64,000 bases of DNA from JAIXWP01 sp041391745. GTDB lineage: Bacteria; Bacteroidota; Bacteroidia; Flavobacteriales_D; Sanyastnellaceae. A model generated the notes under the pieces. That model did no database searches. It saw only the letters and a program-made list of their open reading frames with translations, and had not been told where the DNA came from. Shown piece by piece: positions 46,672-55,911 of the stretch (position 1 is the stretch's first letter; every line of letters starts with the position of its first letter). The stretch is taken from positions 1 to 64,000 of the forward strand of contig JAWKNK010000003.1 in the NCBI GenBank assembly GCA_041391745.1. The letters are read 5' to 3'. A program made the translations under genes and the position numbers.

Positions 46672-47241
46672 TTATTTTTTAATTCTTTCGTGGTACTGAC
46701 CTGTAGTTGTATCCACTTTCACCCAGTCGCCTTCATTGATAAATAAAGGAACACGTACCTCCACTCCGCAATCCAATTTAGCGGGCTTCATTGCGTTGGT
46801 AGCTGTATCACCTTTCAAACCTGGCTCTGTGTAAGTGATTTCACATTCTATCAAATGGGGTAGATCACATGACATAGGAACATCGTCTTCCGTATTGAAA
46901 AGCACAAGGCATTTCATTCCTTCTTTCAAAAATTGTGGCGCATTGATCATCATCTCTTCGATGCTGATTTGCTCAAAATCTTCCAGATTCATGAAGTTGT
47001 AGCCAGCTTCATCCTTGTAAAGGAATTGATATTCGCGCGTTTCAATTCTTACAACTTCAATTTTCACACCTGAGTTGAAAGTGTGATCAACGATTTTTCC
47101 GTTGTTCAAATTTTTAATTTTGGTGCGCACGAATGCAGGACCTTTTCCTGGTTTTACGTGAAGGAATTCCAACACTTTCCAGATGTGGCCATCCATTTTA
47201 AAACAAAGGCCATTTGAAATATCGGCAGTAGTTGTTGCCAT
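46672..47241 (-). CDS. efp: Translation elongation factor P
   Basis: 189 aa, three beta-barrel domains. EF-P relieves ribosome stalling at polyproline. The domain I loop KPGKGPAF carries the conserved basic residue at the tip (Lys), and the C-terminal signature is KLDCGVEVRVPLFINEGDWVKV. A divergent Lys loop suggests either no modification or an EpmA-type one. It is followed by the lpxD-like gene, a Bacteroidota-conserved order. Confidence 0.95.
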   Translation of the reverse strand: MATTTADISNGLCFKMDGHIWKVLEFLHVKPGKGPAFVRTKIKNLNNGKIVDHTFNSGVKIEVVRIETREYQFLYKDEAGYNFMNLEDFEQISIEEMMINAPQFLKEGMKCLVLFNTEDDVPMSCDLPHLIECEITYTEPGLKGDTATNAMKPAKLDCGVEVRVPLFINEGDWVKVDTTTGQYHERIKK

Positions 47242-47296
47242 GAGAATCTAATTTTAAGGGCTGCGAAGATAATCAAAGTATGAATACAAAAAAAAA

Positions 47297-47319
47297 GCCC
47301 CCTCGACAAGCGAGGGGGC
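47297..47319. terminator. Terminator after the 633-aa T9SS protein gene
   Basis: A perfect 9-bp GC-rich stem (47297-47305 with 47311-47319, arm GCCCCCTCG), 5-nt loop, with the U-run on the minus strand (complement of 47288-47296). It lies 23 nt past the gene's stop codon. Confidence 0.9.
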
Positions 47320-47342
47320 TTCTTTATATAGTAAGTATTCTA

Positions 47343-49244
47343 TTAACGAACTACGATTTGCTCAGTTACGATGCTGTTACCAGCTTCAACTGAAACGCTG
47401 TAAATACCAGCTGGGTAGTTGTTTACATCAAGTGTCAAACGAGTGTTTCCAGCTTGAAGTAGACCAAAGTTTTGGTTAGCAACCAAACGACCAGTGATAT
47501 CACGAACTACTACGTTTACTCTGTTAGAGTTCAACAAGTTTACATTGATGTAAGTGTTGTCAGTAGCAGGGTTTGGATAGATAGAAACTCCAAGGTCTAC
47601 ATCAATGATTGTGTTTTCAGCAACTGCAGAAGTTGGGTCCATGTTCAAACGAACAGCTGGAGTGAAGCTCCATCCGATGAACCAGTTAACAGCGTCACCA
47701 GTTCCGAAAGGACCGTAACAAACTGTACCGAAGTCATCATCATCTTGGTTAGCAGCTACATAAAGACGGTCAGTGCTTTCATACTTACGAACTTCAGCAA
47801 CATAAGTCTCACCAGCAGTTACGTCAACAGCACCTGATTCCCAAAGTCCAATTACAGTGTACTCACCGTTTCCACCTGCATCGATCATGTCTTGGCTCAC
47901 TGTGAATTCAGTAGATGAACCAACATACTCAAGATCTTGAATGCTTGTCAACACACGGTAAACGAATACTTGAGCAAGGATACCAGCATCAGAAGCATCT
48001 CCGAACATGATGTTTACAGCGCCAATTTCACCGTCATTGTTCATGCCATATGTAGAACCGAAAGCAACGTCTGAGTCAGAGTTGAAAGTACGTTGAATCA
48101 AGTTGTCATCTGTGTTTTGACCGTAGATGAATTCGTTGATTTCATAATAAGAAGCACCAGTATTTCCGTTAACATCCTCGTCATCTGGAACTGTTACAGT
48201 TACATCATAAACTCCGAAATCAGTTGGAAGATCGATAAGGTCAGTCCAAACAGTATCTGAACTTGCTTCATAACCATACTCCAAAGAAGCTTCGAAAGTA
48301 AATGGAACATCATAGATAGTACCGTTAACGTCGAAACTTACAGTAGCTTCGATAGTTTGGTCACCGAAGTTAGCAACTTCAGCACCATACTTTACTTGAC
48401 CAGCTTGAGAAGCAGGAATAACGCGATATTCATAATCTTCAACGATATCACCAACCCATACTTTACCAACTGTAAGGTCATTGTTAGGAGTAGTGAAGAT
48501 AGAAACATCATCAATCATCCAAGCATATCCCCAGTATCCTTTCCAACGGAAACGAATCCAGATTTGCTCTGGGCTATTTTCCAAAGAGTTAGAAATGTTG
48601 AATACTTTGATAGTTGGGTTGTTCACTGGATCTTGCGTTTCCATGTTTGGCCACAACTCATAACGGTAAGTACCTGGAGTTGTGTTGTCAGCTACTTCAG
48701 AAGTAGTTGGATCTGGCCAAGTTACACCGTCAGTAGAAATTTCTACCAAGCAGTATTCATTTCCGTCGCTAGAACCGTTGTCCCACATTCTGTAGAATGT
48801 TTGGAAGCTCAAGCTAAGGTTTGTTTGACCTGCAACGTCGATTCCGTTTACAGTTTGAACCCAACAGTTTTCTGTCCATACACCTGGAGCTGATCCACCG
48901 AACTCATCTGAGTCGATCATCAAGAATCCATTGTCAGCAGAAGTTGAAGCAATTGCAGCGATAGCAGCTGGACCAGCAGGAGCAGCAGTACCACATACGA
49001 AATTGATTCCACCGATGTAGTCAGTAAGACCAGCATCGTCATTAGCATTTTGAATAAGCCAGTCCTCACAGTTAGAGATGTCGTTAGACCAGATTACATC
49101 ACGGTTCGCATTCCAATTAGAAGGCGTCACCGTAGGTACGTTACGAAGCGCTTCTTTTCCAACTGCAGCTGGACTCTGCTTAATTTGAGCCGACGCTACA
49201 ACTGAAGAACACGCAACAAGAGCAAGCAAGTAAATTTTCTTCAT
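47343..49244 (-). CDS. T9SS-secreted surface protein with type A sorting domain
   Basis: 633 aa. A signal peptide runs to VVASAQ. A galactose-binding or MAM-like region (GFLMIDSDEFGG, TNLSLSFQTFYRMWDN, IWIRFRWKGYWGYAWMIDDVSI) covers about 70-250, followed by CARDB-like beta domains. The T9SS type A tail is VSIYPNPATDNTYINV, ending YPAGIYSVSVEAG and EQIVVR. It is cell-surface or secreted; the ligand is unknown. The promoter box TATATTTG lies at 49290-49283, about 40 nt upstream of the ATG. Confidence 0.88.
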   Translation of the reverse strand: MKKIYLLALVACSSVVASAQIKQSPAAVGKEALRNVPTVTPSNWNANRDVIWSNDISNCEDWLIQNANDDAGLTDYIGGINFVCGTAAPAGPAAIAAIASTSADNGFLMIDSDEFGGSAPGVWTENCWVQTVNGIDVAGQTNLSLSFQTFYRMWDNGSSDGNEYCLVEISTDGVTWPDPTTSEVADNTTPGTYRYELWPNMETQDPVNNPTIKVFNISNSLENSPEQIWIRFRWKGYWGYAWMIDDVSIFTTPNNDLTVGKVWVGDIVEDYEYRVIPASQAGQVKYGAEVANFGDQTIEATVSFDVNGTIYDVPFTFEASLEYGYEASSDTVWTDLIDLPTDFGVYDVTVTVPDDEDVNGNTGASYYEINEFIYGQNTDDNLIQRTFNSDSDVAFGSTYGMNNDGEIGAVNIMFGDASDAGILAQVFVYRVLTSIQDLEYVGSSTEFTVSQDMIDAGGNGEYTVIGLWESGAVDVTAGETYVAEVRKYESTDRLYVAANQDDDDFGTVCYGPFGTGDAVNWFIGWSFTPAVRLNMDPTSAVAENTIIDVDLGVSIYPNPATDNTYINVNLLNSNRVNVVVRDITGRLVANQNFGLLQAGNTRLTLDVNNYPAGIYSVSVEAGNSIVTEQIVVR

Positions 49245-49282
49245 GTTATTTGATTTTTTCTTAATAGGTTTTGAAAAGAGGC

Positions 49283-49290
49283 CAAATATA
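49283..49290 (-). promoter_or_regulatory. -7 promoter element of the 633-aa T9SS gene
   Basis: TATATTTG on the minus strand, 38 nt upstream of the ATG at 49244. No clear TTG at the expected distance. The rest of the 163-bp gap to tatC shows nothing else. Confidence 0.45.
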
Positions 49291-49407
49291 AAAATTCATT
49301 TAACCTTTTTATATGGTTTTTGGTCATTTTTCCGTTAAAAAATGAAATTTTGGACCATTTCAACCGCCCATTAGTACATATTTGAGTGAAAACACCCTAC
49401 TCGAACC

Positions 49408-50217
49408 TTAAAGATTCGAAGCACTTAGTCGCGACTTTTCTACTCTACGAGCAATATAGATACTCACTTCATAAAGCAATAGAATTGGCAATGATACCAA
49501 TATTTGAGAAGTGACATCTGGAGGGGTAATAATAGCCGCGATAATCAAGTTGACAACAAAAGCATGCTTTCTGTACTTTTTAAGAAAGTCTCCAGTAACC
49601 ATTCCTAACTTAGCTAGAAAGTAAATTAAAATGGGCAATTGAAACATAAGCCCTGTACCCAAGACTAAACTTGTAGTGAGTTTGAGATAACTTAAAACTG
49701 TAGATTGAACTGGAACGTCGCTGAATGTAAAATTGCCTAAGAATTGAATGGAAAGAGGTGCCAATACGAAATATCCGAAAAGCACACCTGTGAAGAAAAG
49801 TATTGAGATGTAAAAGATGATTCCATTTACAGAGGAAACCTCTTTCTTAGTAAGACCTGGTTTCACAAAACTCCATAATTGATAAATGATCCAAGGGAAT
49901 GCAATCACAATTCCACCAACAATCATCACGATAAGGTAAGCGCTGAAATTACCACCCATTGTGGTACTTTGGAGTGAAAAATTCATTTCAGAAAAACACA
50001 ACTTGTCGCCCAGATTCAAAGTGTGCGACAACCAGCACCAAGCGCGATAAGACACGAAATTCAAATTTCGCGGGCCCATAATCACTTCATTGATTACAAA
50101 ATCGCTGAATATCGCGACCACCACAATTCCAACCACAATTCCGATCACCGATTTGAAAAGCCTCCCGCGAAGTTCTTCCAAATGTTCCAAAAACGACATG
50201 TCCTTCTGATCGCTCAT
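49408..50217 (-). CDS. tatC: Sec-independent protein translocase TatC
   Basis: 269 aa, six membrane helices, the receptor of the twin-arginine pathway. The signature start FLEHLEELRGRLFKSVIG and FPWIIYQLWSFVKPGL, ITPPDVTSQILVSLP are typical. ActB in this window carries a Tat-type signal, so the export route and one substrate are both seen here. It is 15 nt from kdsD, with recQ divergent beyond, a conserved Bacteroidota neighbourhood. Confidence 0.95.
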   Translation of the reverse strand: MSDQKDMSFLEHLEELRGRLFKSVIGIVVGIVVVAIFSDFVINEVIMGPRNLNFVSYRAWCWLSHTLNLGDKLCFSEMNFSLQSTTMGGNFSAYLIVMIVGGIVIAFPWIIYQLWSFVKPGLTKKEVSSVNGIIFYISILFFTGVLFGYFVLAPLSIQFLGNFTFSDVPVQSTVLSYLKLTTSLVLGTGLMFQLPILIYFLAKLGMVTGDFLKKYRKHAFVVNLIIAAIITPPDVTSQILVSLPILLLYEVSIYIARRVEKSRLSASNL

Positions 50218-50232
50218 CTGCTAGTTCGACGT

Positions 50233-51198
50233 TTAGAAAATTCCTTCTTTTAAAATATCGTGCAAGTGTACAATGCCTTTGTATTTGCTCGACTTGGTAA
50301 CTACAACTTGTGAAATATTATGATTCTCCATCAATTGAAATGCTTCCACAGCAAGTGCACTCGCATCAATTGTTTTTGGCGAAACGCCCATGATATCCTT
50401 TGCTTTTAGCTTATGAATATTTGCATCTTTTTCCAACATCCTTCTCACATCACCATCCGTCACAATTCCTTTAAGCGCTCCTTTCTCAATCACCGCTACG
50501 GCTCCCACTCTTCCAGCAGAAATCGCAATAATCACTTCCTTTACTGATGTGCCAGGAGCAACTTCTAGCTTTGAATTGGTTTGAAGTAAATCAGACACTT
50601 TTGTATAAAGCTTTTTACCCAAAGCACCACCGGGGTGATACTTTGCAAAATCTTTAGAAGAAAAACCTCTTTGCTCCATCAATGCTACAGCTAAAGCATC
50701 GCCCATCGCGAGTTGTGCCGTGGTGCTTGAAGTCGGAGCAAGATTATTAGGACATGCTTCTTTTTCAATTGGAGTAAGCAAATGATAGTCGGAATGTTGA
50801 GCAAGAAATCCATTTGCATTCGAATACATTCCAATTAATGCATTTCCCATGCTTTTCAGAAGTGGAACCAAAACTTTGATCTCTGGTGAATCGCCACTTT
50901 TTGAAATGCAAAGCACCGCATCTCCTTTCTGAACATTTCCCAAATCACCGTGAATCGCATCAGCAGCATGCATAAAAACAGCAGGCTGACCTGTGCTATT
51001 GAAGGTTGCAACGAGCTTTTGAGCGATGTTGGCACTTTTGCCAATTCCTGTTACAACTAGTCTTCCTTTTGACTTTAAAACCAATTTTACTACAGCTTCA
51101 AATCGTTGATCAACAACTTTTTCGAGGTCCGCAATCGTTTGCGCCTCTAGGCGTATCGTGCGAACAGCTGATTCAATTATGTCTATTTTTTTCTTCAC
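50233..51198 (-). CDS. kdsD: D-arabinose 5-phosphate isomerase, KpsF/GutQ family
   Basis: 321 aa. An N-terminal SIS domain (GRLVVTGIGKSANIAQKLVATFNSTG, CISKSGDSPEIK) and two C-terminal CBS domains (about 205-320). The enzyme interconverts ribulose 5-phosphate and arabinose 5-phosphate for KDO in LPS. The start is GTG at 51198. It is divergent from recQ across 236 bp and upstream of tatC. Confidence 0.92.
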   Translation of the reverse strand: MKKKIDIIESAVRTIRLEAQTIADLEKVVDQRFEAVVKLVLKSKGRLVVTGIGKSANIAQKLVATFNSTGQPAVFMHAADAIHGDLGNVQKGDAVLCISKSGDSPEIKVLVPLLKSMGNALIGMYSNANGFLAQHSDYHLLTPIEKEACPNNLAPTSSTTAQLAMGDALAVALMEQRGFSSKDFAKYHPGGALGKKLYTKVSDLLQTNSKLEVAPGTSVKEVIIAISAGRVGAVAVIEKGALKGIVTDGDVRRMLEKDANIHKLKAKDIMGVSPKTIDASALAVEAFQLMENHNISQVVVTKSSKYKGIVHLHDILKEGIF

Positions 51199-51434
51199 TT
51201 CGTCGGCAAAGATGCGACAAACATATTTAACCGCATATATTCTTTTATTTTGAATATTTTATGACATAAAAAAGTTTTGAATATGCCCTTTTTCGTGGTT
51301 ATATTCGCGTCCCTTTTCAGAAAAGCGATTCTGTCAAGGGAAAAGTCCTTTCAGAAGAAACCAATCTAAACGTTTTAGGTATCGAAGAGAATTTTACCTA
51401 TATTTATTGAGACGTTACAGTAAAGAAATTTATA

Positions 51435-53633
51435 ATGAACACAGTCGTAGACCTCTCCCCAAAAGAGGCGTTGAAACAGTTTTTCGGTTTTGGCCAATTC
51501 AAGGGGCTTCAAGAAAGTGTAATCAACTCTATTCTTGAAGGCAATGACACTTTCGTAATCATGCCTACAGGTGGTGGTAAATCACTATGCTACCAACTTC
51601 CGGCGCTTATGCTCGATGGAACAGCTATCGTGGTGTCTCCACTTATCGCCTTGATGAAAAACCAAGTAGATGCCATGCGCGGTTTCTCTGATGAAGAAGG
51701 AATAGCTCACGTTATTAATTCATCTCTCAATAAATCAGAAATTGCTCAAGTAAAAAGTGACATCGTATCTGGGAAAACGAAACTCCTCTACGTTGCACCA
51801 GAATCATTGAATAAGGATGAAAATGTTGAGTTTCTCCGCTCTGTAAAAATTTCTTTCGTTGCTATTGATGAAGCACACTGTATCTCTGAATGGGGACACG
51901 ACTTCCGACCAGAGTATCGCCGATTGAAACCAATCATCAAGCAAATTGCTGATGTTCCAATCATGGCGCTCACGGCCACTGCTACTCCTAAAGTTCAGCA
52001 AGACATTCAAAAGAATTTAGGAATGATGGACGCACGCTTGTTTAAAGCGTCATTCAACAGAGCCAATTTGTACTATGAAATTCGCCCAAAAAACAATGTT
52101 GGTAAAGCCATTATTCAATACATAAAAGCAAATCAAGGTAAAAGCGGAATCATCTATTGTCTTTCTAGAAAGAAAACGGAAGAACTCGCCGAATTACTTC
52201 AAGTAAACGGTATTAAAGCGCTCCCCTACCATGCTGGTATGGATAGCCATCAAAGAAATAGCGTTCAAGACAAATTCTTGATGCAAGATGTGGATGTGAT
52301 TGTTGCCACTATCGCTTTCGGTATGGGTATCGACAAGCCAGACGTTCGCTTTGTATTGCACCACGACATGCCAAAGTCACTTGAAAGCTACTATCAAGAA
52401 ACAGGACGCGCGGGACGCGATGGAGGTGAAGGTGTTTGTGTGGCATACTATAGTCCGAAAGACATCGAAAAGCTTGAGAAATTTCTTCAAGGCAAACCAG
52501 TAGCCGAACAGGAAATTGGAATGCAATTGTTGCAAGAAGTGATTGCTTATGCAGAAACTTCAATGAGCAGAAGAAAATACTTGCTTCACTACTTTGGAGA
52601 AGAATGGGACGAAGTGAATGGTGAAGGTGCCGGAATGGACGATAATTCTAAAAACCCCAAAGAGAAATTTGAAGGTAAAGAACAAGTAAAGCTCATTCTA
52701 GATACTATCGCTTCATTCAAAGAAAATCACAAATCAAAATTCATTTGCAATGTGATTTGTGGAGTGAAAAATTCTGAAGTGACCACTTACAAAGGACACC
52801 TCAGCGATTACTTTGGTGAAGGAAAAGATGAAGATGAAAAGTTCTGGAATGCCATTATCCGCCAGATGTTGGTGAGAAACTTGATTCGCAAAGAAATCGA
52901 GACTTACGGCATTCTAAAACTAACAGAAGAAGGTAAAGCTTTCATGAAAAAGCCAACTTCATTCATGGTAGTGAAAGAAGAGGAAATCGGCGAAACAAAT
53001 GAAGACGGTAACTTACTCATCCCTCGTCAAGGCGGCGGAGCAGCAGATCAAGACCTCTTCAATTTGCTGAAAGATCTTCGTTCAAAAACATCTAAAGAAA
53101 AAGGAATTCCACCATACGTTATTTTCCAAGATCCTGCCTTGGAAGAAATGGCTACCCAATATCCAATCACACTAGATGAATTGGCAAATGTGGGTGGAGT
53201 TGGTAAAGGAAAAGCCACAAAATTTGGTGTTGCATTCGTGGCACTGATTAAAAAATATGTTGAAGACAACAACATTGAAAGACCTGAAGATTTTGTTGTA
53301 AAAAGCGCTGTAAATAAGAGCGGACACAAAGTTCAGATCATTCAAAATATTGATAAGCGTATTCCTTTGCCCGACATCGCAAAAGGATTAGGTAAAGACA
53401 TGAATGCGATGCTTGACGAACTAGAAGCCATCGTTTCTTCTGGAACCAAAATCAATATTCAGTATTTCATCAATGAAGAAATTGACGAGGATTCACAACA
53501 AGAAATCATGGATTATTTCATGGAAAGTGAAACCGACAGCATTGATGCCGCTATTGATTACTTCGATGGCGACTTTGAAGAAGAACCACTGCGTCTCATG
53601 AGAATTAAATTCATGAGTGAAGTGGGTAACTAA
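51435..53633 (+). CDS. recQ: ATP-dependent DNA helicase RecQ
   Basis: 732 aa, 3'-5' helicase in recombination and replication repair. Motifs: PTGGGKSLCYQLP (motif I), AIDEAHCISEWGHDFRPEY (II), ALTATATP (III), YHAGMDSHQR, and YYQETGRAGRDGGEG (VI). The RQC region lacks all four zinc-binding cysteines (SMSRRKYLLHYFGEE, then GEGAGMDDNSKNP). An HRDC domain lies at about 560-635, followed by a C-terminal acidic extension of about 90 residues. The 236-bp gap upstream holds a weak promoter (TATATTCG near 51302) and no RNA gene that I recognise. Confidence 0.95.
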   Translation: MNTVVDLSPKEALKQFFGFGQFKGLQESVINSILEGNDTFVIMPTGGGKSLCYQLPALMLDGTAIVVSPLIALMKNQVDAMRGFSDEEGIAHVINSSLNKSEIAQVKSDIVSGKTKLLYVAPESLNKDENVEFLRSVKISFVAIDEAHCISEWGHDFRPEYRRLKPIIKQIADVPIMALTATATPKVQQDIQKNLGMMDARLFKASFNRANLYYEIRPKNNVGKAIIQYIKANQGKSGIIYCLSRKKTEELAELLQVNGIKALPYHAGMDSHQRNSVQDKFLMQDVDVIVATIAFGMGIDKPDVRFVLHHDMPKSLESYYQETGRAGRDGGEGVCVAYYSPKDIEKLEKFLQGKPVAEQEIGMQLLQEVIAYAETSMSRRKYLLHYFGEEWDEVNGEGAGMDDNSKNPKEKFEGKEQVKLILDTIASFKENHKSKFICNVICGVKNSEVTTYKGHLSDYFGEGKDEDEKFWNAIIRQMLVRNLIRKEIETYGILKLTEEGKAFMKKPTSFMVVKEEEIGETNEDGNLLIPRQGGGAADQDLFNLLKDLRSKTSKEKGIPPYVIFQDPALEEMATQYPITLDELANVGGVGKGKATKFGVAFVALIKKYVEDNNIERPEDFVVKSAVNKSGHKVQIIQNIDKRIPLPDIAKGLGKDMNAMLDELEAIVSSGTKINIQYFINEEIDEDSQQEIMDYFMESETDSIDAAIDYFDGDFEEEPLRLMRIKFMSEVGN

Positions 53634-53641
53634 ATTACCTA

Positions 53642-54820
53642 CTAGTATATAGCGAGATAAGCCATAAAGCCCATACCGGTCTCTATGGCTTTTTCGTTTA
53701 TATCAAATTGTGGATGATGCACGGAATGACTAAAGCTTCCGTCTTCACCTGCCGTTCCCAATCTGTAAAAACAACTTGGAATCACTTGGGTGTAATACGC
53801 AAAATCTTCTGCCGTAGCTCTCTTCTCAAGGTCTACCACATTATTCTCACCTAAAAATGAAATTGCTGCTTGTTTTGTTTTAGCAGCAACATCCGGGTTG
53901 TTGTTTACAACTGGATAGCCTACATGAATGTCAAAATCAATTGTACCCCCCATTCCCTCAACCAAACTTTCCGCAAGTTTTTTCATTCGAGCATGTGCTT
54001 CAAATCGCCACTTTTCATCAAAGGTTCTGAAAGTTCCTTCAAGTCTTACTTCCGATGGAATCACATTGGTAGCACCTTCGGCGATAAATTTTCCAAAACT
54101 CAAAACGGATGGAGTGATTGGATTCGCCCATCGTGATACCACTTGCTGGAGCGATACCACAAGATTTGAAGCTATTAATACCGGATCTATCGTGCGGTCT
54201 GGTTTTGCTCCATGACCACCCTTTCCTTTTATTGTAACATAAATTTCATCTGCTGAAGCCATGTAAGGACCAGAAGCCACACCAATCTTTCCTGCTTCCA
54301 ATTCAGGGTACACATGCTGACCGAACATTCGTTCGGGTTTTTGTTTAGCGAACAATCCATCCTTCAACATGAGAGATGCACCACCCGGAAGTTTCTCTTC
54401 TGCCGGTTGAAAAACCAAAGTAATTGTTCCTCCCCAATCCTTTTCCAACGATTTCAAAATCTTCGCAGCACCAAGTAAACAAGCTGTATGCACATCGTGT
54501 CCACAAGCGTGCATTACTCCCGGCACCGTACTGCAATATTCCACTTTGTTGTTTTCGTGAATGGGCAGCGCGTCCATATCTGCACGCAGCGCAATAAATA
54601 CTGAGCCCTCCTTCTGGCCTTCCAATGTGGCCACAACACCCTCACCCCCAACACCAGCTTGAAATGGAATGCCCATTTCGTTCAACTTGGATTGAATGAA
54701 TTTCGAAGTTTCTTTTTCCTGATATGAAAGCTCCGGATGCATGTGCAAATGCCTTCTCACTGCGATCATTTCCGCAGCAAATTCAGCAGCCAAATTCTTT
54801 ATTTTATCCTTCAATTCCAT
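53642..54820 (-). CDS. M20 family amidohydrolase (N-acyl amino acid/IAA-amino acid hydrolase type)
   Basis: 392 aa, full length. M20D metal-binding motifs: HACGHDVHTACLLGAAK, FQPAEEKLPGGASLML, and the late HSVHHPQFDINEKA. There is a dimerisation domain at about 185-300. It likely removes acyl groups from amino acids or peptides in the cytoplasm. It is convergent with recQ (8-nt gap) and 9 nt after the DUF4258 gene. Confidence 0.9.
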   Translation of the reverse strand: MELKDKIKNLAAEFAAEMIAVRRHLHMHPELSYQEKETSKFIQSKLNEMGIPFQAGVGGEGVVATLEGQKEGSVFIALRADMDALPIHENNKVEYCSTVPGVMHACGHDVHTACLLGAAKILKSLEKDWGGTITLVFQPAEEKLPGGASLMLKDGLFAKQKPERMFGQHVYPELEAGKIGVASGPYMASADEIYVTIKGKGGHGAKPDRTIDPVLIASNLVVSLQQVVSRWANPITPSVLSFGKFIAEGATNVIPSEVRLEGTFRTFDEKWRFEAHARMKKLAESLVEGMGGTIDFDIHVGYPVVNNNPDVAAKTKQAAISFLGENNVVDLEKRATAEDFAYYTQVIPSCFYRLGTAGEDGSFSHSVHHPQFDINEKAIETGMGFMAYLAIY

Positions 54821-54829
54821 TTTCTCAAA

Positions 54830-55207
54830 TTATGGACATTCACAAGTTTTCCCGCCTTCCATCTTCGCCTCAATCAAAGTCACTAAAGTATCATTTACCA
54901 AGATTTGATAAGTCATTTTTTCATGTTCCAACTGGTAGCGCTTTGGTGATGAATGTACATCACTCATATCAAAATTGATTTTACCGTGAAAACGCGCTTG
55001 GTCAAAATCATCATTGGTTTTTTCTATACATTTCATCGAACACTTGCCGCTTGGGCTGTACACCCATTTTGCTTCTCTCACAAATTCCATCAACCTTTTT
55101 TGAGGTGTCCATCCCAACCAATCGTATTTCGGAAAAATAACGAATACGAGTAAACATCCCACTCCCACTCCTATTAAGTATCTCAATAAACGCTGTTTGA
55201 AATTCAT
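54830..55207 (-). CDS. Membrane-anchored DUF4258 protein
   Basis: 125 aa. One membrane helix at 9-28 followed by an extracytoplasmic domain with CSMKC, KINFDMSDVHSSPKRYQLEH and a final ECP: the Cys pattern and layout fit DUF4258. Function unknown; similar small domains are seen beside toxin-like proteins, but no partner is here. It starts 9 nt before the M20 hydrolase gene and is divergent from the ABC cassette. Confidence 0.72.
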   Translation of the reverse strand: MNFKQRLLRYLIGVGVGCLLVFVIFPKYDWLGWTPQKRLMEFVREAKWVYSPSGKCSMKCIEKTNDDFDQARFHGKINFDMSDVHSSPKRYQLEHEKMTYQILVNDTLVTLIEAKMEGGKTCECP

Positions 55208-55256
55208 TTTAACGGTATTTAATGCAAATATGGCAATAGACGGCCAAAGCTAGAAT

Positions 55257-55264
55257 TATATTTG
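55257..55264 (+). promoter_or_regulatory. -7 promoter element of the ABC transporter cassette
   Basis: TATATTTG, 20 nt upstream of the ATG at 55285. No TTG at the expected distance. Confidence 0.4.
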
Positions 55265-55284
55265 CGCTATTAGTAGATTTGCCT

Positions 55285-55911
55285 ATGCTCTTAGCCAAAA
55301 ATATTGCTTTCCAATACCAACCACAACAAGTGTTTCAATTTCCTGAAATTACTTGTCAGTCCAACGACCGATTACTGATTTTGGGGGAAAGTGGAAAAGG
55401 AAAAACAACATTGCTTCACTTGCTTGCAGGATTGCTTCGTCCAACATCAGGCGAAATACGCATTAATGATACCGACATCACGAAGCTTTCTGGATCTGCT
55501 TTAGATCGCTTTAGAGGAAAGAATATCGGCATTGTTTTTCAAACGGCGCACTTTGTTGATTCATTGAGTGTAGAAGATAACTTGATTATGCCTCAGTTTC
55601 TGACTGGAATAAAACCGGATAGAAAAAAAGCAAAAGAACTTCTGGAACGCTTAAATCTTGGCGATAAAGGCAAAAAGAGAGCAGCACAACTCAGTGTGGG
55701 TGAAGCGCAACGTGTAGCTATTGCACGTGCAGTGATAAATAACCCGCCACTCATTTTGGCTGATGAACCCACGAGTGCTCTGGATGATAAAAATGCGTTG
55801 GAAGTGATTCAACTTCTTGAACAACAAGCCCAGCAGACAGGAGCTGCGCTCGTAATTGTGACGCACGATAAAAGATTAAAAGATCAATTCCAAAATCAAA
55901 TCACGCTATGA
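55285..55911 (+). CDS. ABC transporter ATP-binding protein (LolD/MacB-like)
   Basis: About 208 aa from the ATG at 55285. Walker A is GESGKGKTTL, the signature is LSVGEAQRVAIARA, and Walker B is LILADEPTSALD, with the H-loop in VIVTHDKRL. It belongs to the MacB/LolD group that pairs with FtsX-type permeases rather than canonical importers. The stop overlaps the permease start by 4 nt. Together with the next two genes it forms a cassette with a metal-rich theme. Confidence 0.9.
   Translation: MLLAKNIAFQYQPQQVFQFPEITCQSNDRLLILGESGKGKTTLLHLLAGLLRPTSGEIRINDTDITKLSGSALDRFRGKNIGIVFQTAHFVDSLSVEDNLIMPQFLTGIKPDRKKAKELLERLNLGDKGKKRAAQLSVGEAQRVAIARAVINNPPLILADEPTSALDDKNALEVIQLLEQQAQQTGAALVIVTHDKRLKDQFQNQITL

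Noticed and set aside
51199..51434. Small RNA or riboswitch between kdsD and recQ
   Set aside because: I tried to pair the CCCTTTTC and GGGAAAAG segments, but they are not complementary in the needed orientation; only a weak promoter is supported.
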